DNA of 64,000 nucleotides, from the NCBI RefSeq assembly GCF_018860245.1, contig NZ_JAHKPD010000012.1, positions 124,001 through 188,000 on the forward strand, in the 5' to 3' direction. Positions 54,520-63,870 of this stretch are shown here, piece by piece. The notes under the pieces are model-generated. The model made no database searches. It had not been told where the DNA came from and worked only from the letters and a program-made list of their open reading frames with translations. The first letter of the stretch is position 1; every line of letters begins with the position of its first letter. Position numbers and translations under genes: made by a program. This stretch comes from Pseudotamlana agarivorans (GTDB lineage Bacteria; Bacteroidota; Bacteroidia; Flavobacteriales; Flavobacteriaceae).

Positions 54520-55251
54520 ATGGAAGTATTAAACAACAACGCTCAAAAAGAAGTTGGGCAATTCGTAGCAGAAGATTTTAGAACAGCCGCTGTATTTAGT
54601 AATTACGGTATCGATTTTTGTTGTAGAGGAAACCGATCGGTAGAAGAGGTTTGCGAGAAAAACAATATTGACACTAATGAGCTATTAGATAAATTAGAAG
54701 CCGTGACCAGCGCTCAAAATGGCGAAACGATAGATTATAAATCATGGCCATTAGATTTATTGGCCGATTATATAGAGAAAAAACACCACCGTTATGTGGA
54801 GGAAAAAATACCAGTGTTACGTCAGTTTTTAGCAAAACTATGTCGCGTGCATGGTGAAAGACACCCAGAGTTGTTAGTAATTAACGATTTGTTCACGGCA
54901 TCGGCAGGGGAGTTGGCTGCGCACTTAAAGAAAGAGGAGCTTATTCTGTTTCCGTTTGTTAAAAAAATGGTAGGAGCAACTATAAGTCAAGCAGCTGTTG
55001 AGGCGCCACATTTTGGTACGGTTGAAAACCCAATCGCCATGATGATGGATGAGCACGATAATGAAGGCGTGCGTTTTAGAAAGATTGCCGAGTTAACGAA
55101 TAACTACAACCCACCAGCCGATGCTTGTAATACCTTTAGGGTTACCTACGCCATGCTAGAGGAGTTTGAACAAGATTTACACAAGCACATTCACTTAGAG
55201 AATAATATTTTATTCCCACAGGCCATAAAATTAGAGAAGCAATTTCATTAA
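54520..55251 (+). CDS. ric: Iron-sulfur cluster repair di-iron protein (RIC/ScdA/YtfE)
   Basis: 243 residues from the ATG at 54520. A TTG 42 bases upstream is in frame but would lie before the operator. The N-terminal DUF542 domain (VGQFVAEDFRTAAVFSNYGIDFCCRGNRSVEEVC) has the tandem Cys, and the hemerythrin-like part supplies iron ligands (KKHHRYVEEKIPVLRQF, HGERHPELL, HLKKEELILFPF, MMDEHDNEGVRF, HKHIHLENNILFP). It repairs Fe-S clusters damaged by nitric oxide or oxidants. It is paired with the Rrf2 regulator and shares its operator. A bidirectional terminator follows. Confidence 0.92.
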   Translation: MEVLNNNAQKEVGQFVAEDFRTAAVFSNYGIDFCCRGNRSVEEVCEKNNIDTNELLDKLEAVTSAQNGETIDYKSWPLDLLADYIEKKHHRYVEEKIPVLRQFLAKLCRVHGERHPELLVINDLFTASAGELAAHLKKEELILFPFVKKMVGATISQAAVEAPHFGTVENPIAMMMDEHDNEGVRFRKIAELTNNYNPPADACNTFRVTYAMLEEFEQDLHKHIHLENNILFPQAIKLEKQFH

Positions 55252-55273
55252 CGAACCATTTTTATTTAGAATG

Positions 55274-55309
55274 AAAAAATCCAGAGGTGTGAGAGCTTCT
55301 GGATTTTTT
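55274..55309. terminator. Bidirectional intrinsic terminator between ric and the helicase gene
   Basis: AAAAAATCCAGA (55274-55285) pairs with TCTGGATTTTTT (55298-55309), a 12-bp stem with a 12-nt loop. A- and T-tracts on both sides let it work for both convergent genes. Confidence 0.88.
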
Positions 55310-55324
55310 TTTGGTTTTATCTTG

Positions 55325-58300
55325 TTAGTCTAGTATTGTTACAAATTCGCCAACTATCCTCATTTCTTTAGTGTTATCCTCAGTTAAGACTATATCTTTA
55401 AAACTACCGTCGAATGAATTTGGTTTTAAAACAATTGAATTGTGTTGCCAGCCTTCTTCAGTAATTGTTTTTTCACTAGAATAAGTTTTAACGGTAAAAG
55501 CCGAATTGAAGTCTGGATCGTATGAATCTCTGTTTTCTACTAATAAAATTTTACCATTTCGAGATCCTGTTACATTTTTTTTGAATATACAGATTGAATT
55601 GTTTGGAATGATTTTGTTCATAGATTCTCCAACTACTTTACAAGCGAAATAGTCATCTGCTGCATACTTTTCGGGAACGGAAGTTAAATTGTATTCTTTT
55701 TCGTCTTGCATTTCGCTAAAGCTTCCAGCTGCTGCATAAAAGTCGTATAAAGGAATTGTGAATTTAGACTGTTCCTCTTCTTTTTCTAGGATAGGTAATT
55801 CTATACTTAAATTTGTTTTAGGTAGAGTCTTTTTATTTACAGCTGTTATGTAGTTGTATAAATCATCTTTTACAGGTTGTTCTAACTGAAATTTAAAATG
55901 GACAACAGGTTTTCCTGAATCAGGCATTGTTGCTTGTTGAATTGAATCCTTAATGATTGAAGCATCACCCATAAAATAAAAATCAGTTCCTTCAGCGTCT
56001 TCTTTTTTCACGAATAATAAAATCCGTTTAGAATGAATTACATTTTGAATTTCTTGACTAACAATTTTTCTACTGGATCTAGATTCCCAAGCGAAAATAG
56101 AAGGTGAAATAAAGTGGTCGTTATACTTAATGGTATCCTCAATATCATCAGATTTATGGTAAGTAACAAAACAAGGCGTAATTTCATTTCGTGTTCTGTA
56201 GCCATAAATAGTACTACTAATATCATTCTCCCAATTCAATAATCTACAAACATCTTTACGTCCATATTTATTAAAAAGAATTAATCCACCTTTATAATAA
56301 TCTTTATTGAAGTTAGCGTTGAAAGTGTGTATGGAATAATCAATAGAATCAGTTAGAAAACTTTTAAATGTATCATTATCTAATAGTTTTTTGAACTCAT
56401 CTTGAAGTTTAAAAACATTCTGTTCGAAATTGATGATGTTTTCATCTTTTCTAATAAAGTTGAAATTAAGATTTGAAATACAGGAGGCTAGGGTTTCTGG
56501 GATTGGTTGGTATTGATATTTGTTAAATATGATTTCCGTTAAATATTGGGTGCTAATTTCTTTGTGATTAAGTAACTCTTTTAAGATAAGACTTTCTTCA
56601 ATTCTTTTAGCATTGTTTATTTCTTTTGAAAACCACTCTAATAATTGTATCTGTTTTGTATCTAGTGATTTGTCAAAAGTTTTATCTGCTTTAAGAATAA
56701 AGTTATAGAAAGATTTGGAATATTCAATGAATGAGAAAGGATCTCGCGCTTCATTTGATATAAAATCCATCATCATAGGAGTTCGACCTATTCTACTTTT
56801 TAAATTATTGTAATCTGTTTTTAAATCAGTTAACAATTGCATTTTTGCAGAATCAATGGAAGCATAAATCTTTTCCTTAGAGATTTCATCAAAATTAATT
56901 GTAGATTCCCCTGGAATCATTGAACTACCTTCAGATATTAATTTTCGGATTTTATCTTTATTGAAAGAGGTATCTCCATAAAGTGCAATTGGAATTAAGT
57001 AATTGTTTTTATAATTACCAATAAAATCAATAACAGTTAAATAGTATTTGTTATTCGTTTTTCTAAGACCTCTCCCTAATTGTTGAATAAAAATGATAGC
57101 AGATTGCGTAGGACGAATCATGACAACCTGGTTGATTTTAGGGATATCGACGCCTTCATTAAATATATCTACCGAAAATATATAATCTAGTTTTAAGGAT
57201 AAATCTTCGCTCTCTAATTTTTCAATAGCTTCGGTTCGTTCTTCTTCAGAACTATCTCCTGTTAAAGCAACAGTTTTATATCCTCTTTGATTAAATTTAT
57301 TCGATAATTCTTTGGCTTCAGCTTTTTTTGAACAAAAAATTAAACCTCGAGTTATGCCATTATCTGAGCCGTAAAATTGAATCTTTTCAATTATTTTATT
57401 AACTCTTTCATCAGCAGTTAAGAGTCTAAAATCAGATTCGTTTTCTAGGATTTCATCATTTACAGAAATATCTGAAACACCATAGTAATGGAAAGGAATA
57501 AGCATGTCTTCCTCCATAGCTTTATTTAGCCTTATTTCATATCCGATGTTATGGTCAAATAGGCTATAAATTTCATTTCCATCCGTTCTATCAGGTGTGG
57601 CTGTCATACCAAGTAGAAATTGTGGAGAAAAATAATCTAGTAATCGAGTATATGAATTAGCTCCAGAACGGTGAGATTCGTCGATAATTATATAATCGAA
57701 ATAGTCGGATTGAAATTGCTCTAAATGATTTGATTTTGAAATAGTTTGAACGGTCGAAAAGATAAAATCTTTGTCTAATTCTAATCTTTTCCCAGAATAC
57801 AAACCCATAGATTTTGAGTTGCCAAAAATAGTTCGGAAAGTTTCCATGGCTTTCTTAGCAATATTTAACCGATGTACAACAAATAAAAGTTTTTTAGGAT
57901 TGAATGCTTTAGCATCAAAGGCGGCTAAAAAAGTTTTTCCTGTTCCTGTAGCTGAGATTATTAGTGCTTTATTGTTGCTATCCTTTCTTAAGGATTCTAG
58001 ATTGCTTAAAGCATCCTTCTGCATTGAATTTGGAGCTATTTCTAAATTAATCGTCTTAGAAAGTTCAACTTCACTTTTTTTGTAAGCTAGAAATTGTTTC
58101 TTGTAAATGTCTTCATATTGTGTAATATAAGATTCGTTTACAGTCTGTCCAATTTCAAAATCACTTTCAAATTCATTGACAACTTTATCTACTATAGAAC
58201 TTGAGTTTCTAGCCGAAACTTTCATGTTCCATTCTTTATTTGTAGACAGTGCAGATGCTGTTAAGTTACTGCTGCCTATTATGAGGTTGTAGTGGTCTAA

Positions 58301-58690
58301 ATGTTTAAATATGTAGCCCTTAGAATGAGAATTCTCTTTAGTGATTATCTTTAAATCAATATTTTTGAACTGAGATAAACGCCTTAAGGCTTCTGGCTGT
58401 GTAAAATTTAAATATTGAGAAACTAGAATTTTTCCTTTAATCCCGTTTTCGTCAAGGGTCTTTAAGGTGTTTATTAGGGTGGCGACACCACTTGTTGTTA
58501 CAAAAGCTACAGAAATATAAAAACTTTCACAGTTTTCTAATTCCTTAATAATTGTAGATAAAACTTTTTTCCGTGGAATTTTTCTGTTAACGAGCAGTTC
58601 TGGTTGGTAAAGTACATCCGATTCTAATGCCTTATCAATAAATCCAGTTAAAAGGCTATCCTTGAATTTTTCATCAAATGCTTGCTCCAT
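55325..58690 (-). CDS. PLD nuclease-SF2 helicase-DUF3427-like protein with LexA-type S24 C-terminus
   Basis: 1121 residues from the ATG at 58690 (a TTG two codons upstream is less likely). Order: a phospholipase D-like domain (about 35-180) with H122xK124 (HSKGYIF) and GSSNLT; a superfamily 2 helicase with Walker A SATGTGKT (246-253), IIIDESH, MTATP and QQLGRGLRK; a long DUF3427-like region (about 600-970); and a C-terminal S24 domain. The last contains a candidate cleavage site A988-G989 (YAAAGSF), nucleophile S1023 (VVGESM) and K1068 (FTVKTY), as in LexA/UmuD. The PLD nuclease and helicase suggest a DNA- or RNA-cutting motor; the S24 part may be a self-cleaving switch. Its start lies within the end of the NUDIX gene (17 bases). 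A defence or repair role is inferred. Confidence 0.85.
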   Translation of the reverse strand: MEQAFDEKFKDSLLTGFIDKALESDVLYQPELLVNRKIPRKKVLSTIIKELENCESFYISVAFVTTSGVATLINTLKTLDENGIKGKILVSQYLNFTQPEALRRLSQFKNIDLKIITKENSHSKGYIFKHLDHYNLIIGSSNLTASALSTNKEWNMKVSARNSSSIVDKVVNEFESDFEIGQTVNESYITQYEDIYKKQFLAYKKSEVELSKTINLEIAPNSMQKDALSNLESLRKDSNNKALIISATGTGKTFLAAFDAKAFNPKKLLFVVHRLNIAKKAMETFRTIFGNSKSMGLYSGKRLELDKDFIFSTVQTISKSNHLEQFQSDYFDYIIIDESHRSGANSYTRLLDYFSPQFLLGMTATPDRTDGNEIYSLFDHNIGYEIRLNKAMEEDMLIPFHYYGVSDISVNDEILENESDFRLLTADERVNKIIEKIQFYGSDNGITRGLIFCSKKAEAKELSNKFNQRGYKTVALTGDSSEEERTEAIEKLESEDLSLKLDYIFSVDIFNEGVDIPKINQVVMIRPTQSAIIFIQQLGRGLRKTNNKYYLTVIDFIGNYKNNYLIPIALYGDTSFNKDKIRKLISEGSSMIPGESTINFDEISKEKIYASIDSAKMQLLTDLKTDYNNLKSRIGRTPMMMDFISNEARDPFSFIEYSKSFYNFILKADKTFDKSLDTKQIQLLEWFSKEINNAKRIEESLILKELLNHKEISTQYLTEIIFNKYQYQPIPETLASCISNLNFNFIRKDENIINFEQNVFKLQDEFKKLLDNDTFKSFLTDSIDYSIHTFNANFNKDYYKGGLILFNKYGRKDVCRLLNWENDISSTIYGYRTRNEITPCFVTYHKSDDIEDTIKYNDHFISPSIFAWESRSSRKIVSQEIQNVIHSKRILLFVKKEDAEGTDFYFMGDASIIKDSIQQATMPDSGKPVVHFKFQLEQPVKDDLYNYITAVNKKTLPKTNLSIELPILEKEEEQSKFTIPLYDFYAAAGSFSEMQDEKEYNLTSVPEKYAADDYFACKVVGESMNKIIPNNSICIFKKNVTGSRNGKILLVENRDSYDPDFNSAFTVKTYSSEKTITEEGWQHNSIVLKPNSFDGSFKDIVLTEDNTKEMRIVGEFVTILD

Positions 58691-59081
58691 GTTCAATTAA
58701 TTTTTTAACTATTGGAATATCTGCTGCTGCCCAATCTAGTGTTTCTAGTTGAGGTATTGGTAGCCATTCGTGAGCAATATGCTCGTTAAGTTTTATGTTT
58801 TTAGTATTTGAATAACACTTAAAACTATGCATAGTTAATTCAAAGTCTGGATATTTATGAATTACGGTTAGAAATACATCGTCAATTTTGATAGGTATAA
58901 AATCCAACTCTTCTATAAGTTCCCGTTTTAGTGCGTTTATTTTAGATTCTCCGGCTTCTATTTTTCCGCCAGGAAATTCAAATTTTTTTGATATATAACT
59001 GAGCTTATTTTCAGGTCTTTGTACGCAGAAGATTTTCTCTTCAAAATATATGATTGCGGCAACAACTTCAATTTTTTTCAT
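58674..59081 (-). CDS. NUDIX hydrolase (MutT-like)
   Basis: 135 residues from the ATG at 59081; a TTG two codons upstream is in frame. The Nudix box is complete (GKIEAGESKINALKRELIEEL, i.e. G-x5-E-x7-REL-x-EE), with the substrate-facing start VVAAIIYFEEKIFCVQRPENK. MutT-like members hydrolyse oxidised or other non-standard nucleoside triphosphates. It begins 11 bp after the polA stop and overlaps the helicase gene by 17 bases, so the three are likely co-transcribed. A role in cleaning the nucleotide pool or in processing a nucleotide signal for the helicase protein is possible. Confidence 0.9.
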   Translation of the reverse strand: MKKIEVVAAIIYFEEKIFCVQRPENKLSYISKKFEFPGGKIEAGESKINALKRELIEELDFIPIKIDDVFLTVIHKYPDFELTMHSFKCYSNTKNIKLNEHIAHEWLPIPQLETLDWAAADIPIVKKLIEHGASI

Positions 59082-59092
59082 ATACAATATCT

Positions 59093-61948
59093 CTAATGCG
59101 CCTCCAACCAGTCACCACCAGTTCCTAAATCAACATCCAGTGGTACTTCCAGTTTGTAAGCCTGTTCCATTTCGGTTTTTACCAAATCTTTAATGCTGTC
59201 AAGTTCGGGTTTGTACACATCAAAAACCAATTCATCATGCACTTGTAGGAGCATTTTGGTTTTAAAATCGCCAGTTTCTAGCTTGTTGTAGATGTTAATC
59301 ATGGCAATTTTAATAATATCGGCGGCGCTACCTTGAATCGGGGCGTTAACGGCATTACGCTCTGCGGCACCGCGAACAATGGCGTTTCTAGAATTGATGT
59401 CTTTTAAATAGCGGCGACGTCCTAAAAGGGTTTGCACATAACCGTTGTCGCGGGCAAAATCGACTTGGGCGCTCATGTATTTCTTAAGCTTCGGATAAGT
59501 TTCATAATAGGTGTCGATAAGCTCTTTGGCTTCACCACGAGAGAGTTCGGTTTGGTTGCTTAGTCCGAAGGCGGAAACCCCATAAACAATTCCGAAATTC
59601 ACCGTTTTGGCGTTGCTACGCTGTTCGCGAGTCACTTCGTCTAAAGGCACATTAAAAACTTTCGATGCTGTAGAAGCATGAATATCTTCCCCGTTTTTAA
59701 AGGCTTCAATCATGGTTTCTTCCTTACTTAAAGCGGCTATGATACGCAGTTCAATCTGACTGTAATCGGCAGCCAGTAAGGTGTAGTCGTCGTTGCGCGG
59801 TACAAAAGCTTTACGTACCTGTCTGCCGCGTTCGGTACGGATGGGGATGTTTTGCAAATTCGGGTTGTTACTACTTAAACGCCCTGTGGCAGCTACGGTT
59901 TGCATATAATCGGTGTGCACGCGACCTGTAGTTTCATCCACCTGAATTGGTAAAGCATCGATATATGTGCTTTTTAGTTTCGATAAGCCCCTAAAATCTA
60001 AAATATCTTGTATAATCGCATGATCTTTGGCTAGGTAACTTAAAATATCTTCACCGGTTTTATATTGTCCCGTTTTTGTTTTTTTCGGTTTATCAACCAA
60101 TTTCATTTTTTCAAATAAAACGATACCCAACTGTTTAGGTGAGGCGATATTAAATTCTTCGCCAGCCGTTTCATAAATGCGTTTTTCTAGATCTATGATG
60201 TCGCTGTTTAATTGTTCCGATAAGGAATTTAAAAAAGGAATATCTAAATTAATACCTTCCAATTCCATAGCGGCTAAAACGCGTAATAAAGGCAATTCAA
60301 TGTCGTCAAATAAGGTTTGTGTGTTGGCTTCGCCCAATTCGTTTTTAAAGTGCTCCTTAAGCTGCAGGGTAATATCTGCATCTTCAACGGCATATTCCGT
60401 TTGTTTTTCTATTTCAACGTCCCGCATCGATAATTGGTTTTTACCTTTTTTACCAATTAAAGCTTCGATAGGCATGGGTGAATAATTCAAATACGTTTCG
60501 GCTAGAACATCCATATTATGGCGCATATCGGCATTTATTAAGTAATGCGCTAACATGGTATCGAACAATTTACCTTTCACGGTTAAGTTGTATTTCGCTA
60601 AAACTTTAATGTCGTATTTTAAATTCTGACCAACCTTTTCAATGTTTTCATCTTCAAAAAACGGACGCAGTAGTTCTATCAATTCTTGAGCTTCGGCTTT
60701 ATCTTCAGGAAAAGGCAGGTAAAAACCTTTACCAATTTCCCATGAAAATGCAATACCCACCAATTCTGCTGTTAGCGGGTTTAAACCTGTAGTTTCGGTA
60801 TCAAAACACACGCTGGTTTGGTTCATTAAGTTTTTAATAAACAATTTTGTGGCCATGCCCGATGCCACGCTTTGGTAGAAATGTGATGTATTCGTTAAGT
60901 TTTTGCGCTCGAAAGTATTTGCTGTTGGCGCTTCCGCGGAAGTGGGATCTGCACCAAACAATGAGAATTGCCCTGCTCCAGCTGCTTTGGTTTCTTTCGG
61001 TGTTTCCTTTGTTTCCGAAACCTCTGAAGCTTTAGTTGGGCTTGAGCTTGCCGTTGTAGGGATTTCGGTCGCGAAGGTTTTTACGAAATTATCGATTAAA
61101 CGTCTAAATTCTAATTCTTGGAAAATCTCCGTCACTTTTGGGATGTCAGGTTCAGACATTTCAAAGTCTTCAGCATTAAAATCTACCGGAACATCCAGCA
61201 TAATTGTCGCTAGTTTTTTAGACAGTAAACCCAATTCACCATTCGCTTCCACCTTTTCTTTCATCTTGCCTTTAAGCTGATCGGTATTGGCCAATAAGCC
61301 TTCCATACTGCCAAACTGCGCAATAAACTTTTTTGCTGTTTTTTCGCCTACTCCGGGTAATCCAGGGATGTTATCACTGGCATCACCCATCATGCCTAAA
61401 AAGTCAATAACCTGTAGAGGATCTGTAACCTCAAATTTTTTCTGTACTTCTGGGATGCCCCAAGTTTCATATCCACCTCCAAAAACGGGGCGGTACATAA
61501 ATATGTTTTCAGAAACTAACTGTGCAAAATCTTTATCTGGTGTCACCATAAAGGTTTGGTAACCGTCTTTTTCAGCTTGCTTGGCTAGAGTTCCTATAAC
61601 ATCATCGGCTTCGTAGCCCTCCTTCACCATGATAGGAATGTGCATGGCCTTTAAAATTTCATAGATATAGGGCACTGCTGTTTTTATACCTTCTGGGGTT
61701 TCGTCGCGATTGGCCTTGTAGGCTTCAAACATTTCAACACGATCGGCGCTACCGCCTTTATCAAAACAAACCGCTAAATGATCTGGGCGTTCACGTTTAA
61801 TAACGTCCAATAACGAGTTCATAAAACCCATGATGGCAGAGGTGTCTTCGCCTTTAGAGTTTATTCTTGGATTTTTTATAAAAGCATAATAACCACGGAA
61901 AATTAATGCGTAAGCATCGACTAAAAAAAGACGTTTTTGATCTGACAT
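59093..61948 (-). CDS. polA: DNA polymerase I
   Basis: 951 residues with all three parts: a 5'-3' exonuclease (FLVDAYALIFRGYYAF, EGYEADDVIGTLAKQAEKDG, DKDFAQLV, GVGEKTAKKFI; 1 to about 290); a low-complexity linker rich in Ser, Thr and Ala (about 292-345); a 3'-5' exonuclease with CFDTETTGLNPL and the later Asp residues kept (VEDADITLQLK), so proofreading is plausible; and the polymerase (TGRLSSNNPNLQNIPIRTERGRQVRKAF, DYSQIELRIIA, NFGIVYGVSAFGL, LQVHDELVFDV). It acts in repair and primer removal. TAGTTTTG (61971-61978, minus) is a possible -7 box. Confidence 0.96.
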   Translation of the reverse strand: MSDQKRLFLVDAYALIFRGYYAFIKNPRINSKGEDTSAIMGFMNSLLDVIKRERPDHLAVCFDKGGSADRVEMFEAYKANRDETPEGIKTAVPYIYEILKAMHIPIMVKEGYEADDVIGTLAKQAEKDGYQTFMVTPDKDFAQLVSENIFMYRPVFGGGYETWGIPEVQKKFEVTDPLQVIDFLGMMGDASDNIPGLPGVGEKTAKKFIAQFGSMEGLLANTDQLKGKMKEKVEANGELGLLSKKLATIMLDVPVDFNAEDFEMSEPDIPKVTEIFQELEFRRLIDNFVKTFATEIPTTASSSPTKASEVSETKETPKETKAAGAGQFSLFGADPTSAEAPTANTFERKNLTNTSHFYQSVASGMATKLFIKNLMNQTSVCFDTETTGLNPLTAELVGIAFSWEIGKGFYLPFPEDKAEAQELIELLRPFFEDENIEKVGQNLKYDIKVLAKYNLTVKGKLFDTMLAHYLINADMRHNMDVLAETYLNYSPMPIEALIGKKGKNQLSMRDVEIEKQTEYAVEDADITLQLKEHFKNELGEANTQTLFDDIELPLLRVLAAMELEGINLDIPFLNSLSEQLNSDIIDLEKRIYETAGEEFNIASPKQLGIVLFEKMKLVDKPKKTKTGQYKTGEDILSYLAKDHAIIQDILDFRGLSKLKSTYIDALPIQVDETTGRVHTDYMQTVAATGRLSSNNPNLQNIPIRTERGRQVRKAFVPRNDDYTLLAADYSQIELRIIAALSKEETMIEAFKNGEDIHASTASKVFNVPLDEVTREQRSNAKTVNFGIVYGVSAFGLSNQTELSRGEAKELIDTYYETYPKLKKYMSAQVDFARDNGYVQTLLGRRRYLKDINSRNAIVRGAAERNAVNAPIQGSAADIIKIAMINIYNKLETGDFKTKMLLQVHDELVFDVYKPELDSIKDLVKTEMEQAYKLEVPLDVDLGTGGDWLEAH

Positions 61949-62634
61949 TTTGTTTGTTTTGATAGAAAACCAAAACTACAAAATCTTAGGCTTAAAATGA
62001 TGGTTTATATTGTGGAGCTTTACTGCGGATAAGCAAATTTCTGCGTATCTGTAAATGGACATAAAACTAAGAATATTTTGATTTTGTCATTCAGAACCTT
62101 CCTGTTGGCAGACCGGGGAGATCGAACTGAAAACTTTGACCGAAGACGGGAGACCGTTGACAATACGTCAATTTTTCATTATTCACTTTTATTTGAAAAT
62201 TGTTTATGCGTTTATTTGTTTAACTGTTTAACCGTTTAACCGTTTAACCGTGTGACTGGGACTGGGACTGAAAACTGCGACTGGAACTGTTTATCTGTTG
62301 ATTCGTTTAACCGTTGAACTGACGACTAGGTTTGAAACTGTTGACCTTTGAGCATTAACAGAACTTTTAACTTCTGATTTCATTACGATTTATACGTTTA
62401 TTTGTTGATTCGTGTAATAGTAGGTGAACTTTTAATATACTTAAACCGTTTTTAAATTAAACGATTCCGCCTTTCGTTAGGAACGACAACTTCCGTCTTC
62501 GGTCTTCCGTCAATTTTTTTCATTATTCACTTTTCAGTTTTATTTAAACCACTACAACTCTTAACGATTCGTTAAATACATTCTGTTCGTAATTTATTCC
62601 CTGATAATACGACTATCTTTAGCAAAAAAATAAA
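61949..62634. repeat. Word-repeat gap upstream of the metallophosphoesterase
   Basis: No gene in 686 bp. It has a variant CATTCAG element (62089 onward), GACCGAAGACGGGAGACCG (62140-62158), three head-to-tail GTTTAACC units (62226-62249), repeated ACTGGG/ACTGGAACTG words, and CTTCCGTCTTCGGTCTTCCG (about 62491-62510). The polA promoter is at the left edge; TATCTTTA (62614-62621) near the right edge may serve the next gene. Confidence 0.75.
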
Positions 62635-63870
62635 ATGTTGCGTTGGATTATTTTTATTACCATTTTTCTAGTAGCCGATTTTTATGCATTTCAAGCATTT
62701 AAAACAGTAACGAAAAATAACATACTTCAAATTTTATACTGGGTAATCACTCTTTTTGTTTTGGGTAATTTCGTATTTCATTTCTATGGGTTTAATAGAA
62801 GTGATGGCTTTTCGCATGCTCATGGTTATGCCGTAGGGTTTTTAATTGCGACCATGGTGCCTTTTATTTTTTTAGTTGGCATGATGTTTATGGAAGATGT
62901 TTTTCGTGTGCCACATGCCATTTATAGATATTTTACGGTTGGAGATGCTGCTAAAGGCGATTTCTTTACATCAAGACGTCAGTTTATTAGCAAACTTGCT
63001 TTGGGTATTGCGGCCATACCTTTGGCATCTATAATTTATGGCATTTATAAAGGCCGTTATAATTATAAGGTTTTAAAATATACCATGTATTTTGAAGATT
63101 TACCAGAAGCCTTTCATGGGTATAAACTCACACAAATTAGTGACATTCACTCAGGGAGTTTTGATGATATGGAGAAGGTGAAATATGCTGTGGATTTAAT
63201 TAATGAACAAGCCAGTGACGTCATTCTTTTTACGGGTGATATAGTGAATAATAAGGCAGAAGAATTAGTGCCTTACAAACCTGTTTTTGGAAAATTAAAA
63301 GCTAAGGATGGTTTATATTCTGTACTTGGAAACCATGATTATGGCGATTATGTGAAGTGGGACTCTGATGCTGCTAAAAAACAGAATTTAGAGGAACTAA
63401 AGGCCATTCAAAAGGATATAGGTTTTAACATGTTATTAAATGAAACTAAATTTTTAGAGAAAAACGGCGAACGTATTGCTTTAGTTGGTGTTGAGAACTG
63501 GGGTTCGGGCGGCTTTAAACAGGCTGGTGATTTAAAGAAGGCCTCAGAGCATGTTAAGGCAGACGATTTTAAAATTCTTATGAGTCACGACCCAACGCAC
63601 TGGGAAAAGAAAGTGATTCAAGACGATTATCATTACCATTTAACCTTAAGCGGCCATACCCACGGGATGCAGTTTGGTATTGAAATTCCTGGGTGGTTTC
63701 GTTGGAGTCCTGCGAAGTGGCGCTATAAGTATTGGGCAGGGATTTACGAGGAAATGGGGCAATACATTAATGTAAATCGCGGATTTGGCTATCTCGCCTT
63801 CCCTGGGCGTGTTGGTATTTGGCCTGAAATTACGGTTATTGAGCTAAAAAAGGGTGCAGCACCTGCATAA
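62635..63870 (+). CDS. Membrane-anchored metallophosphoesterase
   Basis: 411 residues. The first ~155 residues hold three to four hydrophobic helices (LRWIIFITIFLVADFYAF, ILQILYWVITLFVLGNFVF, AVGFLIATMVPFIFLVGMMF, LALGIAAIPLASIIYGI). The calcineurin-like domain then shows every metal motif: ISDIHSG, FTGDIVNN, VLGNHDYGDY, LMSHDPTH and LSGHTHGMQFG. It resembles YaeI/YkuE-type phosphodiesterases that act on lipid or cell-envelope phosphates; the substrate is unknown. No operon partner is visible. TATCTTTA lies 13 nt before the ATG. Confidence 0.9.
   Translation: MLRWIIFITIFLVADFYAFQAFKTVTKNNILQILYWVITLFVLGNFVFHFYGFNRSDGFSHAHGYAVGFLIATMVPFIFLVGMMFMEDVFRVPHAIYRYFTVGDAAKGDFFTSRRQFISKLALGIAAIPLASIIYGIYKGRYNYKVLKYTMYFEDLPEAFHGYKLTQISDIHSGSFDDMEKVKYAVDLINEQASDVILFTGDIVNNKAEELVPYKPVFGKLKAKDGLYSVLGNHDYGDYVKWDSDAAKKQNLEELKAIQKDIGFNMLLNETKFLEKNGERIALVGVENWGSGGFKQAGDLKKASEHVKADDFKILMSHDPTHWEKKVIQDDYHYHLTLSGHTHGMQFGIEIPGWFRWSPAKWRYKYWAGIYEEMGQYINVNRGFGYLAFPGRVGIWPEITVIELKKGAAPA

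Noticed and set aside
55325-58690. Assignment of the PLD-helicase to the Mokosh defence system
   Set aside because: Mokosh helicases as I recall them are SF1/Upf1-like, while this protein has SF2 motifs (DESH, TATP) and an S24 tail; the resemblance is limited to having PLD and helicase parts.
62080-62130. Attachment site or integron-like recombination site
   Set aside because: The CATTCAG element there is a variant of the dispersed intergenic repeat; no integrase gene or core-site pair is present.
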